A program made the translations under genes and the position numbers. From Chromatiales bacterium (GTDB lineage Bacteria; Pseudomonadota; Gammaproteobacteria; JAGRGH01), in NCBI GenBank assembly GCA_020445605.1, contig JAGRGH010000006.1:1-64000 (forward strand): 64,000 nt of DNA, read 5' to 3'. The notes below the pieces were generated by a model, which saw only the letters and a program-made list of their open reading frames with translations, did not search any database and was not told where the DNA came from. The number at the start of each line of letters is the position of its first letter. Position 1 is the stretch's first letter. Shown here in pieces: positions 55,998 through 64,000 of this stretch.

Positions 55998-56771
55998 TCA
56001 GTAGCCGCCGGGCACCGGGATCGGATATTCCATGCCATTGATGTCCATCATGCCGTCGGCAAACTGCGCGTCGATCCGATAACCATCGGCATTGGATACC
56101 AGCACGCGCTGCACCAGCAGGAGCTGAGTCTGGATGCGCAGGCTGCGCCGCATGTCCGTCAGTGAGCCGACGCGGTCACGTGATGTCGGCCCGAGCAGCA
56201 TCTCGGCGACGGTCGCATGTGTCAGCTGCGCGTTGAGCCTGCCGCGCAGCGCGCGCGCGGCCGCCGGCAGATCGTCAAACCGGTCGGCGGGAACCTGAAG
56301 ATCGAAATCCAGCGTAGAGTCGCCATCGAGCGCATCCATGCAGCCGCGACGCGACTGCATCGCGAGCATGGCGTCGAGTTCGAGCCGCCAGTCCAGATCG
56401 ACGTATCCGGTTGCCGGACACACGCGATCTCCCGTTTGCGCGAGCGGATTCAGTTCAATGGCCGCGCGCCCGTCGGCCAGCCGGGTCAACACCCCGAATG
56501 GCGCGAGTTTCGCATCCAGTGCGACGCGCGCCTCTTGCAGCACCGCATCGCGCCCACGCAGCACGGCTGCCGCCTGCGCCGTTGCGATCGCGCGATCGAA
56601 ACGCAGTTCGATGATCTCCAGACCGAATGAATCCGCCACGCCGCGCACGGCTCCAGCAAACGCGGCCTCCACCCGCGCGCCGATCCACCAGCTGACCAGC
56701 GCCGTGGAGAGCATCACCAGCGCCACGCTCCAGAGCGCGACATTTCGCAATCGGCGCGCCCCGTCAGTCAC
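55998..56771 (-). CDS. Membrane-anchored periplasmic protein of unknown function
   Basis: 257 residues from a GTG that overlaps the rfbD stop by 8 bp. A single N-terminal transmembrane helix (about 10-30, LWSVALVMLSTALVSWWIG) is followed by a periplasmic domain with two cysteines (in RVCPATG and RRGCMD). The architecture recalls DUF945/YdgA-type proteins, but the resemblance is slight. The gene order makes it the last gene of the rfbC-rfbD group. Confidence 0.65.
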   Translation of the reverse strand: MTDGARRLRNVALWSVALVMLSTALVSWWIGARVEAAFAGAVRGVADSFGLEIIELRFDRAIATAQAAAVLRGRDAVLQEARVALDAKLAPFGVLTRLADGRAAIELNPLAQTGDRVCPATGYVDLDWRLELDAMLAMQSRRGCMDALDGDSTLDFDLQVPADRFDDLPAAARALRGRLNAQLTHATVAEMLLGPTSRDRVGSLTDMRRSLRIQTQLLLVQRVLVSNADGYRIDAQFADGMMDINGMEYPIPVPGGY

Positions 56772-57660
56772 CTTCTTGCAGACAACGCCGCAATGCGACG
56801 CGCCAGTCGGGCAACTCGACATTGAAACGCCGCTCGAACCGTGCGCAGTCGAGTCGCGAATTCAGCGGGCGGCACGCCGGTGTCGGCCAGTCCGTCGAAG
56901 CGATCGGATCGATCGCGCAGTCGAGCCCGAGTTCGTCGCGAATGGCCAGAGCGAATCCATGCCAGGAGGTCTCACCGCGCGCCGTGACATGGTAGATGCC
57001 GCTGGCGGACGCGATGTCCGCAATACCATCCGCATGGATTGAATCCAGTGCGCCGATCAGGGCCTCGGCCACGGTGACCGACCAGGTCGGTGCGCCGATC
57101 TGATCGGCCACGACGCGCACGTTTGCGCGTTCGGCAAGGAGCCTGCGCATGGTCAGCAGAAAATTCGCGCCGCGCAGGGAATACACCCAGCTCGTGCGCA
57201 GGATCAGATGCGGAACGCCCGAATCGACGATCGCCTGATCGCCGGCGAGCTTCGTCCGGCCGTAGACATTCAGCGGGCCGGTGTCGGCGCCTTCATCCCG
57301 CGGCTCGTCGCCCTGCCCGTCATAGACATAGTCGGTGGAAAAATGCACGAGCGCGGCACCGCAACGGCGTGCTTCCGCCGCGAACACCGCGGGCGCATGC
57401 GCGTTGATGCGCGAGGCGAGTTCCGGTTCAGACTCCGCACGATCAACCGCCGTATAGGCCGCCGGGTTGACGATCAGGGTGGGCTTGAGCGCACGCACGC
57501 TGTCGCGTATGGAATCGGGACTGGCCAGATCCAGCACGCGACCGACGCTGCCGTCGCGGCTGGTCGCGACCACCGTGCCAAAGCGCCCGAGCCGTTCGCG
57601 CAGCGCATGGCCGATCTGGCCGTTCGCGCCGGTCAGCAGAATCGTCGACTCGCGACTCAT
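56764..57660 (-). CDS. rfbD: dTDP-4-dehydrorhamnose reductase
   Basis: Last step of dTDP-L-rhamnose synthesis for surface polysaccharide. The NAD(P)-binding motif is LLTGANGQIGHAL, the catalytic motif YGRTKLAGDQ (YxxxK), and HFSTDYVYDG carries the Thr/Asp pair. The length of 298 is normal. It overlaps rfbC by 4 bp. Confidence 0.95.
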   Translation of the reverse strand: MSRESTILLTGANGQIGHALRERLGRFGTVVATSRDGSVGRVLDLASPDSIRDSVRALKPTLIVNPAAYTAVDRAESEPELASRINAHAPAVFAAEARRCGAALVHFSTDYVYDGQGDEPRDEGADTGPLNVYGRTKLAGDQAIVDSGVPHLILRTSWVYSLRGANFLLTMRRLLAERANVRVVADQIGAPTWSVTVAEALIGALDSIHADGIADIASASGIYHVTARGETSWHGFALAIRDELGLDCAIDPIASTDWPTPACRPLNSRLDCARFERRFNVELPDWRVALRRCLQEGD

Positions 57661-58226
57661 CCCCGCTCGCCTGCATACACCGGCAACCGATCCGGCGAGA
57701 TTCCGGCGAGCCGCGGCGCGGCTGCATCCTTCGCCGAGAGTTGCGGTTGCACGTCCAGCGGCCAGTCGATGCCGATCTCGGGATCGTCATAGCGAATCGA
57801 GAATTCGCACTCCGCGCAATACGACGCCGTGCATTTGTACTGGAACAGCGCCGTGTCGCTCAGCACCAGAAAGCCGTGGGCAAAACCCGCGGGGATCCAC
57901 AGCTGATTGTGTTCGGAGGCACGCAGATGGACGCCGGCCCAGCGACCGAAACTCGGCGAACCGCGGCGCACATCGACGGCAACATCGAAGACCGCGCCGT
58001 CGAGCACCTGCACGAGCTTGCCCTGGGCCTGCGGATTCTGCACATGCAGTCCGCGCAGTACGCCACGCGCGGATCGCGACACGTTGTCCTGAACGAACTC
58101 GGTCGGCATGCCCAGTTTGGCATAGCGTTCGCGCTGCCAGCTCTCGAAGAAAAACCCGCGCGCATCGCCAAACACGCGTGGGCGCAGCTCGAGCACGCCG
58201 GGCAGTGCGGTCTCAATACACTGCAT
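57657..58226 (-). CDS. rfbC: dTDP-4-dehydrorhamnose 3,5-epimerase
   Basis: Cupin-fold epimerase acting just before rfbD. Motifs: FVQDNVSRSARGVLRGLHVQ (catalytic histidine in RGLH), FDVAVDVRRGSPSFGRW, and IPAGFAHGFLVLSD. The length of 189 is normal. rfbA and rfbB are not in the window. Confidence 0.95.
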   Translation of the reverse strand: MQCIETALPGVLELRPRVFGDARGFFFESWQRERYAKLGMPTEFVQDNVSRSARGVLRGLHVQNPQAQGKLVQVLDGAVFDVAVDVRRGSPSFGRWAGVHLRASEHNQLWIPAGFAHGFLVLSDTALFQYKCTASYCAECEFSIRYDDPEIGIDWPLDVQPQLSAKDAAAPRLAGISPDRLPVYAGERG

Positions 58227-58268
58227 GTTCCAGCCCTGCCGGCTGACGTGAAGACCGGGGCGTACGGC

Positions 58269-60236
58269 TCATGGGGTGTTGATCTCGATGTTGTTTTCAA
58301 GCGCCGGTTCGACACCCCGCGCACGCACCAGCCGGCCCTCCGGACCCTGCCCGTTCACCAGGATGTTGTCCGTGACGGTGAAGCGGTTGTGGGTGTACTT
58401 GATCCCTTCCGCGCCGTAACTGATCAGATTGCGATTGTCGCTGCCGGGCCCCTGCTGCACGTAGTTGCGACGGATCGTCACATCACCACCGTTCGGGGTG
58501 TCGATCGCGTAGCTGGATGTACCGTCCTGCGCATCGTAGATCAGGTTGTCTTCGATCAGCGTTCGCGCGGCACGGCTCTTTACGTTGTGCCCGACGCGGG
58601 CGTGGTGCACACGCGAATAACGCAGCTCCAGCGAACGCGCCGCGCCGATGTAGATGTTGTGCGTGCGACCATCGCCAGCGCCGTTGCGGGCAAATTCGCT
58701 GTGCTCGATCACCACGTCGTTTTCCGGGCTGCGTCCGCCAAGGATGCCGTTTTCGTTGTCATGAAAATAGCAGTCACGAACGGTCAGGCCATCGCCCTCG
58801 TGACGGATTCCGGCACCGTTGCGATCGGGCACGCGCGCGCCGGAAAACTCGATGCCTTCAATGGTCACCCGATCGCCCTGGATCACCCAGATCGCCTTGC
58901 CCTGCTCGGTGACGCCAAACGATTGCAGATGCGCGCGACCGCCGCCAACCGCGCGAATCGTCAGATCGTTCTGCTTCCAGACCGCCGCATCGCGCGGATA
59001 GGTTCCGGTCAGGATCTCGATCACATCGCCGTCGACTGCATCGCGCGCGGCCTGGCTCGGCAGTTCGTAGTGCTTGCCGGTGCGTTCGATGGTCACGCCC
59101 GTGGTCGGTTTGGGTTTCGGTTTTTCGACCGTCCCGGCGTCCGGATCGAACCTGTACAGGTGCACATTTCGATCAACACCATTGACCAGTACAAAAACGT
59201 CATGCTCGGGCGAATACGCGAACCGCCCATAGGTGCCACGCGTTGCCGGTGCGCCGGGGTTCGCGCTGCCATCGATCGCCGGATGGCGATACCAGGTGTT
59301 CTTGTCGAGATCGAGCGAGTACACGGCGTCACCCGACGACCACGCGACCAGCCGGCCACTCGGCGGGTGGTAAGCAAAGCCCGGGCTGCGCGCACCGATG
59401 ATCTCCGCCGCGCCCTGTGGCTTCACAAGCGTCTCGCTGACCGAACCGCCGATGTTCAGCACGATCATTTCGCCGGTGCCGATCGCGACGAACTTGCGTC
59501 GCTTCGGGTCGATCGCGACCGAGCGGTCTTCCCAGAAATTGCGGCCGCGAAATTCGAGCTTCCAGCGATCGGTCTTTGGATCGTAGCTGTAGAACTCCTT
59601 GCGCGGATGCAGATAGACCAGGCCGGTTTGCGGGTCGAACGCCGCGTAGTTGTTGAACCCGCTGGACGGCACATCGGCGAGCTGCTTCCAGGCGTGCCTG
59701 CCGAACTCGAACATCCAGGTGTTGCGATCGCCATGCCCCTCGACCCAGTTCGCGCCGCCCTGCGACCACAACGCATCGAACGGTGGCGGCAGGTACACCA
59801 TGTTGCCGTAGGTGTGGCGCGAAACCGGGCTGCCGTCGCCCAGCACGCCGGTGTTCTTCTGTGTGTCATAGCCAGCGACCGAACCCGGATCCGTCAGTCG
59901 CGACCAGGCAAGATCATCGAGGTCGAACGCATACAGCTCATTGCCGGCGTAGGCCTTGTGTCCGCCGCCCCAGACGACCAGGCGGTTGCGACGGGTGTCG
60001 AACACGGCGCCGCTCCAGGCATCCATGACGGCGCTGACGCCGGCGGTGCCATACAGCGGTTCCTTCCGATCAACGGGCGCGGCAACGCGATCCATGCGCG
60101 TGTTCGGCAGTTCCACCCACTGCCCGGGTTTCAGTGTCTTGGCGGGGTGCGCGGCAAATGCCGACGCAGAAAGCAATGCGACGAACAGCGTCAGAACACG
60201 CAAGACCGCGGGAAAAAAATGTCGTGCCGGGAACAT
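58269..60236 (-). CDS. Exported beta-propeller / right-handed beta-helix protein
   Basis: 655 residues from the ATG at 60236. The signal peptide (MFPARHFFPAVLRVLTLFVA, cleavage near AFA) is followed by a kelch-like repeat region to about 390 (RRNRLVVWGGGHKAYAGNEL, VYLHPRKEFYSYDP). A parallel beta-helix follows from about 410 to the end (GDGLTVRDCYFHDNENGILG, VIEHSEFARNG, TLIEDNLIYDAQ). Beta-helix proteins often bind or cleave polysaccharide, which fits the region. No catalytic site is identified. Confidence 0.8.
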   Translation of the reverse strand: MFPARHFFPAVLRVLTLFVALLSASAFAAHPAKTLKPGQWVELPNTRMDRVAAPVDRKEPLYGTAGVSAVMDAWSGAVFDTRRNRLVVWGGGHKAYAGNELYAFDLDDLAWSRLTDPGSVAGYDTQKNTGVLGDGSPVSRHTYGNMVYLPPPFDALWSQGGANWVEGHGDRNTWMFEFGRHAWKQLADVPSSGFNNYAAFDPQTGLVYLHPRKEFYSYDPKTDRWKLEFRGRNFWEDRSVAIDPKRRKFVAIGTGEMIVLNIGGSVSETLVKPQGAAEIIGARSPGFAYHPPSGRLVAWSSGDAVYSLDLDKNTWYRHPAIDGSANPGAPATRGTYGRFAYSPEHDVFVLVNGVDRNVHLYRFDPDAGTVEKPKPKPTTGVTIERTGKHYELPSQAARDAVDGDVIEILTGTYPRDAAVWKQNDLTIRAVGGGRAHLQSFGVTEQGKAIWVIQGDRVTIEGIEFSGARVPDRNGAGIRHEGDGLTVRDCYFHDNENGILGGRSPENDVVIEHSEFARNGAGDGRTHNIYIGAARSLELRYSRVHHARVGHNVKSRAARTLIEDNLIYDAQDGTSSYAIDTPNGGDVTIRRNYVQQGPGSDNRNLISYGAEGIKYTHNRFTVTDNILVNGQGPEGRLVRARGVEPALENNIEINTP

Positions 60237-60373
60237 GGACTCGTTTGCAGACACCGCCGTGCGCCATCGACTGGACGCGGACGTGATGTGGAATTGCGGC
60301 GCGAAACCATAGCGAATCCACCTGCGCACCGCCACCCACCGCGGCCGATTGCCCACAACCTCGATACCGGCGC

Positions 60374-61612
60374 TCATCGCGAACGCGCCTCTCTCACCAG
60401 CGAATCCAGCAGTCGCGCGAACTCGCGGGTGCGCGCCTCGCGCGAGTGAACGGCAATTTCCTGCGCGGCGCAATGGTCGGAACCCGCGCAGGCCAACATC
60501 GCGCGCAGCGCGGCGGCGATCGCGTCACGCCCATCGAGCGGCGCAACGCGTGCGATCGGAAACTCCGCAAGTCGCCAGGCCGTATCACCGGCCGGGTCCG
60601 TCAGCGCAAGAATCGGCCGGTTCGCGCGCAGGTACTCGTAGAGTTTCGCGGGAATCTGTGCATTGCAGTTCGAGGCCTGCAGGAGCAACAGTGCATCGGC
60701 GGAACACATTTCCGCGAGTGCATCCCGATACGGCAGTGGTCCGGCAAGTTCCACGATTCTCTCGAGACCACGCTCGCGCAGCATTGGTTTCAGCACAGCA
60801 TCGTTCTGCGTGGCCCGCAGCACGACGCGCAGGGACCGCTCGGTGGCGTCACCCGCCTCCCGCAACGCGGCCAGGGCGTCGAAGAACACCCGCGGATCGC
60901 GCTCGTTCGGATACAGCGTGCCGCTGTGCAGCAGCGTGAATGGCGCATCGTGCGCGCGAGCGGAAACGGCGGGAAGACCCGCGAAATCGGATTCGTCGAA
61001 CGCGTTTTCGATGATCGCGACCGGCTGCCCGCCGCGCCGCGCGGCGAACGCCCGCGCCGCGCCAGGGGTCGTCACGGTCACGATGTTCGCCCGCGCGAGC
61101 ACGGCATCCTCGATCGCGCGCATGCGCCGGTAGCGCTCCGGTTCCGGCGGAAACCCGTCGTCCGTCATGGGATCGCGAAAATCGGCGATCCATGGCAGGC
61201 CGCTGCGCCGCGCGACCTCCATGCCGATTCGCATGGTCGTCGCAATCGGATAGGTCGACCAGATCGCGGCCGGCCGATGTCTGCGAATCAGGCGCAAGGC
61301 CGCGCGCACGGCCGACCACCGCCAGGTCGCCCAGCGATCGGGGTCCGCCGCGCGGTGCGGATAGCGCCCGGCGACGGACAGATGCCGCGCCGCATCCAGC
61401 ACGAAACTGCGCTCGACGATGACGCCGGGCGGCACGAGCGCATCGGCATCGCCAGGCGCGACGCGCGCATAGGCCCGCGGGTGCGGCGCCAGCACGATCG
61501 GCTGCCAGCCGAACGCGGGTAGATGGCGACTGAAACCGAGCGTGCGCTGCAGGCCGCTGCCGGTCGCAAGCGGCGGGTAATGAAACGCAATGAGCAGCAC
61601 CGAGCGGTTCAT
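60374..61612 (-). CDS. Glycosyltransferase, family 4 type
   Basis: 412 residues with a GT-B layout. The N-terminal domain starts MNRSVLLIAFHYPPLATGSG. The acceptor/donor cleft has PFTLLHSGTLYPNERDP and the late donor-binding motif IPAKLYEYLRANRPILAL. Such enzymes add sugars to lipid-linked polysaccharide precursors in the cytoplasm. The stop of the hydrolase-1 gene lies 4 bp inside its start region, so translation is probably coupled. Confidence 0.88.
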   Translation of the reverse strand: MNRSVLLIAFHYPPLATGSGLQRTLGFSRHLPAFGWQPIVLAPHPRAYARVAPGDADALVPPGVIVERSFVLDAARHLSVAGRYPHRAADPDRWATWRWSAVRAALRLIRRHRPAAIWSTYPIATTMRIGMEVARRSGLPWIADFRDPMTDDGFPPEPERYRRMRAIEDAVLARANIVTVTTPGAARAFAARRGGQPVAIIENAFDESDFAGLPAVSARAHDAPFTLLHSGTLYPNERDPRVFFDALAALREAGDATERSLRVVLRATQNDAVLKPMLRERGLERIVELAGPLPYRDALAEMCSADALLLLQASNCNAQIPAKLYEYLRANRPILALTDPAGDTAWRLAEFPIARVAPLDGRDAIAAALRAMLACAGSDHCAAQEIAVHSREARTREFARLLDSLVREARSR

Positions 61613-62445
61613 GCCGGTTCCACGCGGTCGTGCAGCCAGTCGATTGTCGCCGTGGCAACGCGCTGTCGCCAGGCCGCGCTGGAAAAGGTGTGGTCGGCGT
61701 CCGGCAAGTCGATGCGCGTGACGTCGGGACGCGACAGGCGTTCGGCCCAGCGTGGCTCGCGCGCGCACAGTTCGACAAACTCCTTTGCCGTCAGATCCTG
61801 TCCGCTGATCACGAGCAGGGTTTCCCCGCCAAATCGTTGCCAGCCGTCGAGCATGCGATTGACGAACCCCGGGGCCGGCGCGTCCGAGCGCGCGGCGGTC
61901 ACGCTGCCGCCGAGTTCCGCCGCGGCGTTTCCGACCCGCACCCGCCCGCGCAGCAGCTTTGCCCAGAACGACGGACTCGCCAGGCGACGCAGGTAATACC
62001 CGCGCAGCCGCGCGCGAGCCGCTCCGGCGGCGGAACGCACCCAGGGATTCGCGGTCACGATGCCGCGCACGCGGGGATCGGTCGCCGCGTAGAGCATCGC
62101 CGCCGAGGCGGCGTCACACAGACCCCAGATCACGACCGAGCGACAACCGGCGCGCGAACTGAGCGTGTCGATCGCGTCGCGCAGCACGGCGTCCAGCGCA
62201 TCGAACGGCCGCGGCGCGCCGGAGCTGTCGCCCATGCCCGGCAGATCGAAGCGCAGCACCGGGAACCCGGCTTCGGCAATCGCACGCGCGAACATCACGA
62301 AGCTGCGGTGCGCGCCGACGCGATACTGCGGTCCGCCGACGACGATCAGCACACCGACCGACCGGCCCGCAGGATGCAGCAGCGCAAGCAGATCATCCCC
62401 GCCACTGGTGAACCAGAACGGTTCAATGACGGCTGCGGCGTTCAT
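61609..62445 (-). CDS. Exosortase-A-system-associated hydrolase 1
   Basis: Alpha/beta hydrolase of 278 residues. The segments LIVVGGPQYRVGAHRSFVMFAR and LRFDLPGMGDSSG and the elbow-like VIWGLCDAASAAMLYA match the hydrolase found in exosortase A (PEP-CTERM) polysaccharide clusters. The substrate is unknown. The ATG overlaps the hydrolase-2 stop (ATGA). The family recognition is from memory but the segments are characteristic. Confidence 0.85.
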   Translation of the reverse strand: MNAAAVIEPFWFTSGGDDLLALLHPAGRSVGVLIVVGGPQYRVGAHRSFVMFARAIAEAGFPVLRFDLPGMGDSSGAPRPFDALDAVLRDAIDTLSSRAGCRSVVIWGLCDAASAAMLYAATDPRVRGIVTANPWVRSAAGAARARLRGYYLRRLASPSFWAKLLRGRVRVGNAAAELGGSVTAARSDAPAPGFVNRMLDGWQRFGGETLLVISGQDLTAKEFVELCAREPRWAERLSRPDVTRIDLPDADHTFSSAAWRQRVATATIDWLHDRVEPA

Positions 62446-63233
62446 GGCCACAGTGCCGCCGTGGCATCGATCAGGGCCGGCAGGGTCACGATCTCGCCGG
62501 ACTGCCAGAACGGGACGCCAACGCAGGTATGCAGGTTCGCGCCGGCCGCTGCGGCCCAAGACTGCGCGGCCGGCGTCGCGGGCGTTTCGGCCTGCGCGAC
62601 GAGCTCGAACTGGTCGATGCGTTCGGCGCCGGCCAGTGCAGCGGGTTCCAGCCGCGCGGATTCCAGCCCTGTCACCAGCGCCGGAGACAGCGCATAGCCC
62701 GCGACCTCGATGGTGTCGCCGGCAGCAAGACGCTCGCGCAGGCGCTGCGGCGACACATCGGCGTCGCGCTTGCCGGTCAGACCCGCCGCCAGCGCAAGCC
62801 GCAGGAACTGTGCGAGATAGCGACGACCGTCGACCACCGGTTGCCAAAGGCAAACGCGCCCCGGATTGGCGATGGCGTCACACAGCAATGCACCGGTGCG
62901 CAGGGCCAGCACATCCACGCTTCCCGGCAGCCGTTCGCCGATCCACGCGGACATTGCCGCAACTTCTTCCCGCCAGCGCGCCATCGAGGCATCGGAATGA
63001 TCACCGGCGCTGTCACCGGTACCGCCAAGGTCGGGTAGCAGCACGGCAACGCCGTGCGACTGCAACGCCCGCGCGGCAAGGCTCAGCATGCGCCGGGACT
63101 TGTTCATTTCCTCGGCGAACGGCGGCAACACCACGGCGGCACGCCGCGGCGCGGGGACGGGATACCAGAGGCAAAAGCAGGCGCCGTGCGGACCGTCCAG
63201 AAAGAACGGCTCGGGGGACGCGGGGGACGTCAC
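62442..63233 (-). CDS. Exosortase-A-system-associated hydrolase 2
   Basis: 263 residues. VVLPPFAEEMNKSRRMLSLA and VLLPDLGGTGDSAGDHSDA are hallmarks of the second hydrolase of exosortase A clusters, always next to hydrolase 1. The GTG at 63233 overlaps the acyl carrier protein stop (GTGA). Together with the acyl carrier protein it implies a modified, possibly acylated, exopolysaccharide precursor. Confidence 0.85.
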   Translation of the reverse strand: MTSPASPEPFFLDGPHGACFCLWYPVPAPRRAAVVLPPFAEEMNKSRRMLSLAARALQSHGVAVLLPDLGGTGDSAGDHSDASMARWREEVAAMSAWIGERLPGSVDVLALRTGALLCDAIANPGRVCLWQPVVDGRRYLAQFLRLALAAGLTGKRDADVSPQRLRERLAAGDTIEVAGYALSPALVTGLESARLEPAALAGAERIDQFELVAQAETPATPAAQSWAAAAGANLHTCVGVPFWQSGEIVTLPALIDATAALWP

Positions 63234-63490
63234 GTGACGGTCTTGAGCTGCCCTTCGACGAAGCTGCACAGGCTGCCGACCGAGGCGAAGTCATCGGCGC
63301 TGATGGCGTCGTCCTCGACGGCGAACCCGAAGGTGTCCTCGATTGCGGTCAGCACCGCGACCACGGCCATCGAATCGAACTCCGGCAGCGCGCCGAGCAG
63401 CGCGAAATCCGGCTCCGGCGGCACCGGAACCTGGAGCGTGTCGGTGAGGATGCGCACAACGGTTTCGGAGCAATTCATCGGCCGGTTCAT
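63230..63490 (-). CDS. Acyl carrier protein of the exosortase cluster
   Basis: 86 residues. The phosphopantetheine serine is S40 in PEFDSMAVVAVLTAIEDTFG, and the acidic helices are typical. It carries an acyl group for the adjacent pathway rather than general fatty acid synthesis, judging by its neighbours. The ATG at 63490 is used; a second ATG lies at residue 5. Confidence 0.9.
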   Translation of the reverse strand: MNRPMNCSETVVRILTDTLQVPVPPEPDFALLGALPEFDSMAVVAVLTAIEDTFGFAVEDDAISADDFASVGSLCSFVEGQLKTVT

Positions 63491-63549
63491 GTTGCAGTGC
63501 AGAAAAGGCGATTATAGCAGCGGGTCCGCCGCCCACTTCCAGCCCCTGA

Positions 63550-63711
63550 CAGGCTGCTGAAATTCAGATCCCGGCCGCCGGCCCATGCCGGACAGGGTTG
63601 TCTTGCGCGCTGATCAAACACCCAAGAGATCGATCTTCGAAAGCAGCCGAAAACCGCGCGTTACGGTTGCGACTTTGAAAGGGCCCGGTGCGGGCCTTTT
63701 CAACAACCTGT
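63550..63711 (+). repeat. Hairpin-chain repeat A, copy 3 (diverged)
   Basis: Begins CAGGCTGCTGAAATTCAG and ends GGGCCTTTTCAACAACCTGT. It keeps the GCAGCCGAAAACCGCGC.../...CGGTTGC and GGGCCCGG/GGGCC hairpins. It is in the same orientation as copy 1 but much more altered. It abuts the proB stop codon and fills the gap 63491-63710. Confidence 0.7.
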
Positions 63712-64000
63712 CAGGACACGATCAGATTGTCGCGGTGGACGAGTTCGGCGCCATCCTGAAAGCCGAGAATCGCCTCGATCCTCGCACTCGGCTGGCCCAT
63801 GATCCGGCGCGCATCCGCGGATGCATAGTTCACCAGTCCGCGGGCGATTTCACGGCCCAGTGCATCGACGCAGACGACCGGGGCGCCGCGTTCGAACTCG
63901 CCTTCAACCGAAATCACGCCGACCGCCAGCAGGCTGCGACCCGATTGCTTCAGCACGCTGCTCGCGCCGTCGTCGAGAATCAGCCGACCCTGCGGCTTCA
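63711..64000 (-). CDS. proB: Glutamate 5-kinase, C-terminal PUA domain (partial)
   Basis: First enzyme of proline synthesis, phosphorylating glutamate. Only the C-terminal PUA domain is inside the window: [40 protein letters not shown], and [15 protein letters not shown]. The kinase domain lies beyond the right edge. Confidence 0.9.
   Translation of the reverse strand, partial: KPQGRLILDDGASSVLKQSGRSLLAVGVISVEGEFERGAPVVCVDALGREIARGLVNYASADARRIMGQPSARIEAILGFQDGAELVHRDNLIVS

Noticed and set aside
57741-60449. 902-residue open frame antisense to rfbC and the beta-helix gene
   Set aside because: The opposite strand encodes clear proteins with signal peptide and motifs; this frame has none.

Overview
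The window is a GC-rich stretch of a gammaproteobacterial chromosome. The evidence is gene order: smc-zipA-ligA, rpsF-rpsR-(DUF2232 membrane protein)-rplI-dnaB-alr-radA, and rnr-rlmB are all arranged as in sulfur-oxidising and related Gammaproteobacteria. A soxB gene and exosortase-A accessory genes fit an environmental chemolithotroph or mixotroph. I cannot name a genus. Most genes lie on the minus strand and many overlap by 4 bp, so long operons are likely.

Layout. 0-9.4 kb: a small conserved protein, ligA-zipA-smc, queF and a D-ribulokinase-like gene. 9.4-12.4 kb: ergothioneine genes egtB-egtD, then a repeat-rich gap. 12.4-19.7 kb: sensor kinase, NtrC-type regulator, DsrE-like periplasmic protein, soxB and a HupE-like membrane protein. 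A sigma-54 promoter-like site and an upstream palindrome tie the regulator to the sulfur genes. 19.7-22 kb: msrPQ flanked by inverted copies of a hairpin-chain repeat. 22-28.2 kb: radA, alr (apparently starting at ATT), dnaB and the ribosomal protein operon. 28.2-33.4 kb: a MITE-like element, two secreted or membrane proteins, rlmB, rnr and tRNA-Leu(CAG). 33.4-34.3 kb: gene debris (dienelactone hydrolase and OmpA fragments).

34.4-42.4 kb holds a seven-gene operon: anchored FN3 protein, M20 amidohydrolase, cysteine hydrolase, Na+/solute symporter, 40-residue membrane protein, ATCase-like carbamoyltransferase and AsnB. It is divergent from a MarR regulator and looks like an uptake and processing route for a carbamoyl or ureido compound. 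42.4-49.1 kb is accessory: DUF389 protein, Tyr/Gly-rich lipoprotein, fatty acid hydroxylase, and a tandem array of four 49-53 residue proteins that consist of little more than a signal peptide and a PEP-CTERM-like tail. 49.5-56 kb has a toxin-antitoxin pair inserted between a broken copy of the uvrA 5' end and an intact double-length uvrA. 56-63.5 kb is a surface polysaccharide region (rfbC, rfbD, glycosyltransferase, beta-helix protein, two exosortase-A-associated hydrolases, acyl carrier protein). The window ends inside proB.

Most notable are the PEP-CTERM miniprotein array, the sigma-54-linked sulfur module, the orphan carbamoyltransferase operon, the duplicated helix-hairpin-helix unit in LigA, the non-canonical start codons, and several repeat families whose ends coincide with the stop codons of neighbouring genes.
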